Of a stretch of DNA of 11,731 bases, positions 1 to 5,824 are shown one piece after another. The notes under the pieces are model-generated. The model did no database searches, was not told where the DNA came from, and was given only the letters and a program-made list of their open reading frames with translations. The position numbers and the translations under genes are program-made. The stretch lies in NCBI GenBank assembly GCA_916720015.1, contig CAKAPZ010000019.1, positions 1 through 11,731 of the forward strand, read 5' to 3'. Every line of letters begins with the position of its first letter. The first letter of the stretch is position 1. The DNA is from an uncultured Atopobium sp. GTDB lineage: Bacteria; Actinomycetota; Coriobacteriia; Coriobacteriales; Atopobiaceae.

Positions 1-15
1 GTTAATAAGGTTGCC

Positions 16-774
16 GTGGATAACACGGTTTTCTCGACATTGACCGATGCAAAATTGGTGAGTGCATACGGCTACGCATATGCTGACCAGCACAATTACT
101 TAACGCTTGAGACTGCCGATAAAACCATCCTTGCGCTCAAGGGAACAGAGATTTCTAGTGCTCACTCTCTGTGGCCTCTGGGAGATATGTATCATGCAGA
201 TATTGTTGACCTTGCAAGGGTAAGAAATACCTTCTCGCCAGCTATTGACCATGCAGTTCTCGAGAATATCTCTGAGGTTGTAACTGATGGCCTGGAAAAT
301 GTTGCACCAACGCCTCAAGAGCGCATCGAGTTTGTTGACTACGTGCTTACCAGCTATCTTGAGTGGAATAAAAGCATTTCTGCCATTGTGGAAGAAATGG
401 GAAAGGTTGACGAGGTAAAAGCAATTATTTCTATGCTTCACGCTCGCCAAAAAGACCGCAGAAACACCACTGAGGTTCTAGAAATGTCTTCAAAGAGCCT
501 CACAAACGCTCAAATTCCACACGCATCAGTCTGGCAAGACAGAATTAGAGATACAAAGGCTTCCGAATCTGACCTAGTAGAGTCCTTACGAAATTCTTTG
601 CGAGAAATTCAAGGAGCTTCTATGCATCTGCCTGAGTTGTCAGTTGATCCAGCGGAGGCTCAGGAGGGCTTCAAGGATATGCTGGAGCTTTTAAAAGAGC
701 TGGCACAAGAATCTGATGCACAAATTGGCATGGTTGACCCCAAAATGTGGAGAGGCCCTTTCTCAGAAAATTAG
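16..774 (+). CDS. Unrecognised 252-residue protein upstream of ruvC
   Basis: I do not recognise this family. The protein is soluble-looking, with no signal peptide or membrane segment. The N-terminal ~70 residues look mixed alpha/beta, and the rest is largely helical and acidic, with charged heptad-like stretches around residues 120-160 and 190-235. The GTG start at 16 has AAGG five bases upstream, which supports it. However, the frame stays open to the left edge of the window, so the true start could lie outside and the gene may be truncated here. It ends about 60 bases before ruvC and runs in the same direction, but ruvC has its own promoter and SOS operator in the gap. It is therefore probably a separate upstream transcription unit. 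No function is assigned. Confidence 0.7.
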   Translation: MDNTVFSTLTDAKLVSAYGYAYADQHNYLTLETADKTILALKGTEISSAHSLWPLGDMYHADIVDLARVRNTFSPAIDHAVLENISEVVTDGLENVAPTPQERIEFVDYVLTSYLEWNKSISAIVEEMGKVDEVKAIISMLHARQKDRRNTTEVLEMSSKSLTNAQIPHASVWQDRIRDTKASESDLVESLRNSLREIQGASMHLPELSVDPAEAQEGFKDMLELLKELAQESDAQIGMVDPKMWRGPFSEN

Positions 775-804
775 TTGCATCGTTTGCGCATACTCTGTGA
801 TAAT
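775..804 (+). promoter_or_regulatory. Probable promoter of the ruvCAB operon
   Basis: A TTGCAT hexamer at 775-780 is followed after 18 bases by GATAAT at 799-804. TG one base before GATAAT gives an extended -10 (TGTGATAAT). The predicted transcription start falls inside the palindrome at 801-826, so a repressor bound there would block initiation. This is assigned by eye from sigma-70-type consensus and is not proven. Confidence 0.5.
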
Positions 805-826
805 ATAGAACGAACGTTCTATATTA
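801..826 (+). promoter_or_regulatory. LexA-type SOS operator (GAAC-N4-GTTC palindrome)
   Basis: A perfect 11-base inverted repeat (arms 801-811 and 816-826, 4-base centre) contains GAAC at 808-811 and GTTC at 816-819 separated by four bases. This is the core of the Gram-positive LexA box (CGAAC-N4-GTTCG in Bacillus, TCGAAC-N4-GTTCGA in mycobacteria). It overlaps the -10 element and the expected start site of ruvCAB, a standard position for SOS repression. The outer bases are A and T rather than the C and G of the Bacillus consensus. The palindrome would also form a hairpin in RNA, but it lacks a T tract and sits directly before the ribosome binding site, so a terminator is unlikely. Confidence 0.7.
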
Positions 827-835
827 GGAGGTGCG

Positions 836-1339
836 ATGGTAATTCTTGGAATAGACCCTGGTCTTGCTCACACTGGATGGGGAATTGTAGAGACAAGGGG
901 TTCTGAATGCCGTGCACGCGCCTATGGATGCATAACTACAACCGCAGATGAACCAATAGATATGCGCTTGGGAAGAATCTATAACCAGATTGTTGAGGTT
1001 ATAGATAAGTTTTCACCAGAAGCTCTTTCTATTGAGAGCATTTACTTTGGACAAAACGTTAAATCTGCTATTCCTACTGCACATGCTCGCGGTGCCGCTA
1101 TTGTCGCTTGTTCTAAAGCAGGTCTTACGGTTGGAGAATATACTCCAATGCAGATAAAGCAGGCTGTTGTTGGTACAGGAGCTGCTGATAAACAGCAGGT
1201 TATGTATATGGTTCAAAACATATTGTGCTTGGACCATCAGCCTCATCCAGATCACGCGGCTGACGCTTTAGCTGCTGCAGTTTGTCACGCTAATCTTGTA
1301 AGAACCACCTCGCTTGGAAAGGGAAGAATACAACTATGA
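836..1339 (+). CDS. ruvC: Crossover junction endodeoxyribonuclease RuvC
   Basis: RuvC is the Holliday-junction resolvase that makes paired symmetrical nicks in four-way junctions during recombinational repair, acting with RuvAB. The protein has 167 residues, normal for the family, and an RNase H-like fold. The acidic metal-binding residues are visible: D7 in GIDPG, E67 in SIESIYFGQN, and H140 with D143 in the HAADALA motif. The third position is Asp in E. coli (D138) but His in Thermus RuvC, so H140 is a known variant and not a defect. The start is fixed by AGGAGGTG at 826-833 just before ATG. The stop overlaps the ruvA start by four bases (ATGA), which implies translational coupling. The SOS-type operator directly upstream suggests DNA-damage induction. 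Confidence 0.97.
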   Translation: MVILGIDPGLAHTGWGIVETRGSECRARAYGCITTTADEPIDMRLGRIYNQIVEVIDKFSPEALSIESIYFGQNVKSAIPTAHARGAAIVACSKAGLTVGEYTPMQIKQAVVGTGAADKQQVMYMVQNILCLDHQPHPDHAADALAAAVCHANLVRTTSLGKGRIQL

Positions 1340-1968
1340 TTGTCCAGCTTACGGGCACACTTGTATCCGTTACTCCTTCAGTTGCTGTTCTCGACGTTAA
1401 TGGTGTTGGGTATGAGCTGGGTATATCAGCTTCAACAGCTGCTGCGCTTCCACAAGCGGGTGAAGCAGGCGTTACTGTTTTAACTCGTATGGTGGTCAGA
1501 GAAGATTCAATGGAACTCTTTGGATTTGCTTCGCGAGAAGAGCGTGCGCTCTTTGATCGCTTACGTGCAATTTCTGGAGTAGGTCCTAAATTGGCTCTTT
1601 CTGTGCTTTCTACGTTTACGCCACAGCAACTTGCGGTAATTGTGGCTACCAATGACGGAAATCGTCTTAAGAGTGTTTCTGGCCTTGGTAAAAAGAAGGC
1701 AGAGCGCTTAGTAATTGAACTTTCTGATGTGTTCGCAAAAGATGCAGAGCTTAAGCAGCTTGTTGGTCTTACGTCTCCTGCAGACTTTGCTGCTATTCCA
1801 AAACCTGCTGTAACCTCTGTAGAATCAGAGGCTATTGAGGCTCTTCTTGGAATGGGCTTTACTTCTCAGGAAGCAACGCTTGCTCTTGAGGGGTATGAAG
1901 AGGCTGGTGCTATTACAATTGAAGCTGCTATTGGTTATGCACTAAGGCGTTTGGGAAGTGGTAATTAA
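1336..1968 (+). CDS. ruvA: Holliday junction DNA-binding subunit RuvA
   Basis: RuvA forms tetramers that bind the open Holliday junction and load the RuvB motor for branch migration. The 210-residue length is typical. Domain I is an N-terminal OB fold (about 1-63, [10 protein letters not shown] ... GYELGIS). Domain II carries two helix-hairpin-helix motifs, [12 protein letters not shown] (about 76-87) and [15 protein letters not shown] (about 111-125), which grip the DNA backbone. After a flexible, Pro-rich linker comes the small C-terminal domain III (about 172-210, [11 protein letters not shown]), which contacts RuvB. The gene overlaps ruvC by four bases and ends in TAATG, where the final A is the first base of the ruvB start codon. 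RuvA and RuvB are therefore almost certainly made from one coupled message. Confidence 0.97.
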   Translation: MIVQLTGTLVSVTPSVAVLDVNGVGYELGISASTAAALPQAGEAGVTVLTRMVVREDSMELFGFASREERALFDRLRAISGVGPKLALSVLSTFTPQQLAVIVATNDGNRLKSVSGLGKKKAERLVIELSDVFAKDAELKQLVGLTSPADFAAIPKPAVTSVESEAIEALLGMGFTSQEATLALEGYEEAGAITIEAAIGYALRRLGSGN

Positions 1969-3035
1969 TGTGGGAAGCAGATGCAGATAACTTATTTGAG
2001 TCGTCGTCTACTCCAGCTCCATTTCCAGGACACACTTCTCAACGTGTAGTTTCTAGTGGACTTCAGGCAGAAGACCTGGAGCAAGATAGAAACTTGCGAC
2101 CAAAAACTCTTGATGAGTATCTTGGTCAGGAGCGTGTTAAATCAAATCTCCGTGTTCTTATTGAGGCTGCAAAAAGCCGCAATGAGCCGCTTGATCACGT
2201 TATTTTTTCTGGCCCTCCAGGCCTTGGCAAAACAACGCTTGCAGGTGTTTTAGCGGGAGAGATGGGCTCAAAGCTTCATACAACCTCTGGCCCCGCAATT
2301 GAGCGAGCAGGAGATTTAGCAGCAATTCTCACCAATCTTGAAGAGGGAGATATTCTCTTTGTTGATGAGATTCACAGGCTTAATCACCAGGTTGAAGAAA
2401 TTCTGTATCCAGCAATGGAAGATTTCTTCTTAGATATTGTTATCGGCAAAGGCCCTGCGGCAAGGTCAATCAGGCTTGATATTCCACGCTTTACTCTTGT
2501 AGCTGCAACAACAAGAACAGGACTTCTAACCGGTCCATTGCGTGATCGTTTTGGTATTTCTTATCGTCTTGATTACTATACTGTTCCTGAGCTTCAGACT
2601 ATTGTCATGCGCTCGGCAAACATCCTTGATGTAGAAGTTGATGAGCAGGGTGCTGCTGAAATTGCTTCTCGATCAAGAGGTACACCGCGTTTGGCAAACC
2701 GTCTGTTAAAACGCGTACGAGATTACGCACAAGTTAAAGCTGAAGGTACTATTACCTGGCAGGTAGCCTCAGAAGCGCTTTCATTCTTTGAGATTGATGA
2801 GCTTGGTCTAGATGTAATGGACGTGCGTGTTTTACGTGCGCTTTGTGAGACATTCAGAGGTCGTCCGGTTGGTCTCACAACCATTGCAAGTGCAGTCTCA
2901 GAGGATCCGTCTACACTTGAAGATGTTTATGAGCCATATCTTTTGCAGCAAGGGCTTATTATTAGAACACCTCAAGGTAGACAGGCAACGCATGCTGCAT
3001 TTGATCACTTACGTATTCCTGTTCCTACTAACTAG
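1968..3035 (+). CDS. ruvB: Holliday junction branch migration ATPase RuvB
   Basis: RuvB is the hexameric AAA+ ring ATPase that drives branch migration on RuvA-bound junctions. The protein has 355 residues. Walker A is GPPGLGKT at about 82-89 and Walker B is LFVDEIH at about 130-136. Sensor 1 is AATTR at about 179-183, and the arginine-finger region is GPLRDRFG at about 189-196. The C-terminal winged-helix domain (about 280-355) includes [11 protein letters not shown] and the typical ending region [14 protein letters not shown]. The N-terminal ~35 residues before [14 protein letters not shown] are a Ser/Pro-rich extension, common in actinobacterial RuvB. The start codon overlaps the ruvA stop by one base. 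It completes the ruvCAB order seen in many Gram-positive bacteria. Confidence 0.97.
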   Translation: MWEADADNLFESSSTPAPFPGHTSQRVVSSGLQAEDLEQDRNLRPKTLDEYLGQERVKSNLRVLIEAAKSRNEPLDHVIFSGPPGLGKTTLAGVLAGEMGSKLHTTSGPAIERAGDLAAILTNLEEGDILFVDEIHRLNHQVEEILYPAMEDFFLDIVIGKGPAARSIRLDIPRFTLVAATTRTGLLTGPLRDRFGISYRLDYYTVPELQTIVMRSANILDVEVDEQGAAEIASRSRGTPRLANRLLKRVRDYAQVKAEGTITWQVASEALSFFEIDELGLDVMDVRVLRALCETFRGRPVGLTTIASAVSEDPSTLEDVYEPYLLQQGLIIRTPQGRQATHAAFDHLRIPVPTN

Positions 3036-3049
3036 TAGATTGGAACAAA

Positions 3050-3445
3050 ATGCTTCAACGAGATTACATTTTGGAAGTAATCGATGACTTTACTTCAACG
3101 GTCACAGCAGGTTTGGGAAATGCTTTAGAGGCTCAAACTGAAGAGTCACTTGATGGGGTAGAGGCAGCTGTTGCAGAGCTCATTGATTTGAGTCCAGAGA
3201 CTGCTCTTGCGCTTTCGCCAGACTCTCTTGTAACCATGATGTTGCTCTCCGGCGTAGCTGATTCAGTTGCAGAGTATGTGGTATATGCTCTCGACAGGCT
3301 CTCTCACGTTTATGATCAACTAGGAGATGAGGATAAGGCTGGTCTCAGAAGACAGCAGGCAGTAGCGGTTGCACAGTCCTTCTCGGTAGATCAAAATGCT
3401 ACTCCAGAGCAATTTAAGGATTTTGAAGCAAAGTATTTTGCGTAA
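3050..3445 (+). CDS. Short acidic helical protein downstream of ruvB
   Basis: A 131-residue protein, predicted soluble, acidic and almost entirely helical. Its N terminus (MLQRDYILEVIDDFTSTVTA) resembles a group of small uncharacterised Gram-positive proteins that start with a similar amphipathic helix (DUF6483-like; from memory, uncertain). The central part (about 55-110) reads like paired helices with a TPR-like flavour, including YALDRLSHVYDQLGDEDKAG. No catalytic motif is visible. The ATG lies 14 bases after the ruvB stop with only a weak GGA upstream, so translation may depend on ruvB. The gene ends 20 bases before the operon terminator and is very likely co-transcribed with ruvCAB. Co-transcription does not prove a repair role. 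Confidence 0.8.
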   Translation: MLQRDYILEVIDDFTSTVTAGLGNALEAQTEESLDGVEAAVAELIDLSPETALALSPDSLVTMMLLSGVADSVAEYVVYALDRLSHVYDQLGDEDKAGLRRQQAVAVAQSFSVDQNATPEQFKDFEAKYFA

Positions 3446-3465
3446 CCACGTTTTATAAGCTAACA

Positions 3466-3500
3466 AATAAACCCCAGCTCAATATGAGTTGGGGTTTATT
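3466..3500. terminator. Bidirectional terminator between the ruv operon and the L,D-transpeptidase gene
   Basis: A 15-base stem (3466-3480 with 3486-3500) contains one G-T wobble and a 5-base loop. It has the run ACCCC/GGGGT and an AATAAA/TTTATT base. The T-rich flank on either strand (TTTATT on +, TTTATTTG on -) allows use in both directions. It lies between convergent genes, 20 bases past the stop on the left and 26 bases before the end of the gene on the right. Confidence 0.85.
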
Positions 3501-3526
3501 GCTATAGAGCTTCATGTTTATTTGGA

Positions 3527-5776
3527 TTACCAAATAACAATCTTAGTTCCATAAGGAATGTTGTCATAAACCCACTTAGCGTTTTCTGTTGCAAGACGTA
3601 CGCAACCGTGGGAACCGTTGTATCCAAGCCTACCATCACGGACGGTATAACCGTCGGAGTTATAGAGAATGGAGTGAATAAGATACTCACCAGAAATGGT
3701 CGTGTAATACCAGCATCTAAAGCCAGACCCAAAGTAAAGACCCTTGTTACCTACGGTAAATTGACCATGAGGAGTCCACATGCCTGGTGCTCCTGTAGTG
3801 CACTGCCATTCGTACCAAACAACCCAGTTGCCGTGTGAACCCCTGTATACAGCAAAGCGATTGCCAGTAGTATCAATCTGAATGAGCCAGTTAGTGGCGC
3901 TATAGTAGTTTTGAGCGTAACGGTACATATCAGGGTAGTAGCAAGGTTGCTCCTCCATGGCGCCGTCAGCAGCTGACCAATACAGTTTTCCGCCCCAGGT
4001 TATATAACCAGTTTGCATGGAACCATTATTACTGAGATAGTAGTCCTTGCCATTATCTTTAATCCATCCGGTTTTCATCTTGCCGTCGGAATCAAGGAAG
4101 TACCAACTGCCCTTTGAATTAATCCAACCAGTTTGTTTTTCTCCATTGGAACTAAAATAGTACCAAGTTCCATGAATATTAAGCCATCCATCTGCTGGTG
4201 CACCATTAGAAAGATAGTAAAAATCTTTACTATTTTCTTTTATCCATCCCGTCTTAATTTTATGGTCAGCTCCAACATTAATGGTCAATCCTGGAAGATG
4301 TACCGTTCCTGTTGGCTGTGAACCGTCATCTGTAGAGAAGACTCCTTCGGGAGAAATGAATCCAGTCAGTACTCCATCTGGACCTGCCCAACGTTTTACA
4401 CCATTTGAAAGAGTAACCCATTCATTTTTTGCTAGACCATAGCTTTTATCAAAGTAGTAATTCTTTCCATCAATTGAATGCTCACCAATATAAGCAGCGT
4501 GATCAATGGAGTTCGGATTAAAATACCAGGTCTTATTGCCAGGAGTAGTAAACCATCCAGAGACAAGCGCGCCGCTAGATTGAGCCCAGGACAAATTTCC
4601 GTCTGGTAGGGACACCCAATTACTTGAAGTCATACCAGCATTTTCATCAACGTAATATGAACCGCTAGGAAGTTGGAAAAGTCCAGTTTTCATGCGATGA
4701 ATTGAGTCTTCTGGATCAAAGTAAAACCATTTACCATTTGGGAAATGTTTCCAACCTGAATAGAATGAGCCATAAGAATCTACCCAAGACCATGAACCAT
4801 CATCATTGTGAATCCAACTATTTCTAAGGATTCCATAGTTTTCATCGAAATGATAATATGTGCCGTCAATTTCGACGTTGCCAATAAGCGCTGGATGCTG
4901 TGGAACAGATGGATCAAAGTACCAAGTTCTACCATTTGGTGTGTTAAACCAACCAGAGGCAAGAGCGCCATTTTTTTGAGCCCAAGCCCACTCACGAGTT
5001 GGTAGTTGAATCCAACTGTTAGAAATCATACCTGCATATTCATCAATGTAATATGAGGTACCAGAAACCTGAATTGTTCCAATTAACATACGATGACGAG
5101 GTTCTTCTGGATCAAAATAGAACCACTTGCCGTTAGGCATATGCTTCCATCCAGAATAGTAAGTACCATCTTCAGTTGCCCATGACCAAGAACTTGCTGA
5201 ACGATATACCCATCCATTTGTTACAAGTCCGCCTGTTGAATCAAAGTAGTAAAACTTACCATCAATTTCAACTTCACCGAAGATTGCCGTATGCAGCGGG
5301 TCAGTTGGATCAAAATACCAAGTTTTACCATTAGGCGTTGTATACCAACCCTTGGCTGCATTACCGCTAGCATCTACATAGTGCCAGCCAGAATCATCTT
5401 TAATCCACTGGCTTGTGACAAGTGTTCCATCTTCTTTGTAATAGTGGAATTGGCCGTTTTCTTGTCTCCATCCAGAAGACTGAGGGGTTGGCGAAGTATT
5501 TTCTGTTGGAACAGCAGGTGTCTGGTCTGTTGTTGGAGTTGTTGTTGGCGCTGCAGGTGAGGTAGGCTGAGAGTTTTCAGGTGCTGTAGGAGAAGTATTT
5601 TCAGATGTTGCAGTAGTTTCAGTTGTTACAGCAGGAGCATTTACTGCGGATGTATCAGTAGTTTCTGCAAGAGCAGGAGCAGCGTGGAGTCCGCAAAGTA
5701 GAGCTGCACTCAACGAAGCAACCGCAATAAGCTTTTGTGTAGAAGGTCTGTAGGAAAAACGCATCTTCTTCTCCAT
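3527..5776 (-). CDS. Secreted L,D-transpeptidase (YkuD) with two arrays of wall-binding repeats
   Basis: This 749-residue protein probably forms or edits 3-3 peptide cross-links in peptidoglycan, or anchors proteins to it. In order: a signal peptide (1-37, cleavage after APALA); a Thr/Pro/Ala/Ser-rich linker (about 38-100); five long GW units starting at residues 143, 209, 275, 341 and 407, exactly 66 residues apart and alternating GW(Y/F)xTPxx(K/R)TWYF with GWKHxPNGKWFYFD; a conserved cap (about 452-472); four or five short ~20-residue choline-binding-type repeats (about 508-608); and a C-terminal YkuD domain (about 628-749). H701 and the GSHGCVRL motif with catalytic C725 match the family signature. 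The start at 5776 is chosen over an upstream ATG at 5818 because GGAG lies eight bases before it and the signal peptide then has a normal length. The gene lies 48 bases downstream of the neighbouring repeat protein and is probably co-transcribed with it. Confidence 0.92.
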   Translation of the reverse strand: MEKKMRFSYRPSTQKLIAVASLSAALLCGLHAAPALAETTDTSAVNAPAVTTETTATSENTSPTAPENSQPTSPAAPTTTPTTDQTPAVPTENTSPTPQSSGWRQENGQFHYYKEDGTLVTSQWIKDDSGWHYVDASGNAAKGWYTTPNGKTWYFDPTDPLHTAIFGEVEIDGKFYYFDSTGGLVTNGWVYRSASSWSWATEDGTYYSGWKHMPNGKWFYFDPEEPRHRMLIGTIQVSGTSYYIDEYAGMISNSWIQLPTREWAWAQKNGALASGWFNTPNGRTWYFDPSVPQHPALIGNVEIDGTYYHFDENYGILRNSWIHNDDGSWSWVDSYGSFYSGWKHFPNGKWFYFDPEDSIHRMKTGLFQLPSGSYYVDENAGMTSSNWVSLPDGNLSWAQSSGALVSGWFTTPGNKTWYFNPNSIDHAAYIGEHSIDGKNYYFDKSYGLAKNEWVTLSNGVKRWAGPDGVLTGFISPEGVFSTDDGSQPTGTVHLPGLTINVGADHKIKTGWIKENSKDFYYLSNGAPADGWLNIHGTWYYFSSNGEKQTGWINSKGSWYFLDSDGKMKTGWIKDNGKDYYLSNNGSMQTGYITWGGKLYWSAADGAMEEQPCYYPDMYRYAQNYYSATNWLIQIDTTGNRFAVYRGSHGNWVVWYEWQCTTGAPGMWTPHGQFTVGNKGLYFGSGFRCWYYTTISGEYLIHSILYNSDGYTVRDGRLGYNGSHGCVRLATENAKWVYDNIPYGTKIVIW
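3953..4255 (-). repeat. Short choline-binding-like repeat array (about 20 residues each)
   Basis: Residues about 508-608 of the L,D-transpeptidase contain successive units of the form TGWIK..GK.YYLS.NG.M, with Gly-Trp steps roughly every 20 residues (TGWIKEN, DGWLNIH, TGWINSK, TGWIKDN, TGYITWG). This is the classical CW_binding_1 pattern. It is distinct from the 66-residue units that precede it and occurs only in this one of the three repeat proteins. Confidence 0.85.
4367..5350 (-). repeat. Five 66-residue GW units, order A-B-A-B-A
   Basis: The units begin at G143, G209, G275, G341 and G407 of the transpeptidase, an exact period of 66 residues (198 bp). A units carry GW(F/Y)xTP..(K/R)TWYF(D/N)P and a later YGL-type turn. 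B units carry GWKH(M/F)PNGKWFYFDP, HRM and an (A/S)GM(T/I)S turn. The array closes with an A unit and a degenerate cap, WVTLSNGVKRWAGPDGVL. Confidence 0.85.
5655..5750. repeat. Signal-peptide-coding repeat, copy 1
   Basis: These 96 bases match 7422-7517 with about 8 differences by eye, including one identical run of about 40 bases. They encode the end of the basic N region, the hydrophobic core and the cleavage site of the signal peptide. The match shows that the two adjacent - strand genes arose by duplication or have been homogenised by gene conversion. Confidence 0.85.
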
Positions 5777-5824
5777 TGTTTTAACTCCAATAAATCCAGG
5801 TAATAAAGAGCAGTTCAAACTGAT

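Noticed and set aside
801..826. The palindrome before ruvC as a terminator for the upstream gene.
   Set aside because: It is AT-rich, lacks a following T tract and runs straight into the ruvC ribosome binding site. The GAAC-N4-GTTC core and promoter overlap fit an operator better.
1253..1264. RuvC has His (H140) where E. coli RuvC has catalytic Asp138, suggesting a dead enzyme.
   Set aside because: Thermus RuvC also has His at this position and is active, and the other three acidic residues are present. It is a normal family variant.
5680..5700. Cys in the signal peptides (ALLCG) as a possible lipoprotein lipobox.
   Set aside because: The residues before Cys (ALL) do not fit the [LVI][ASTVI][GAS]C pattern, and a good AxA cleavage site (APALA, TPALA) follows.
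5777..5818. A longer start for the L,D-transpeptidase at 5818, adding 14 residues.
   Set aside because: No ribosome site supports it, and it would put a non-signal extension ahead of a complete signal peptide. GGAG eight bases before 5776 supports the shorter form.
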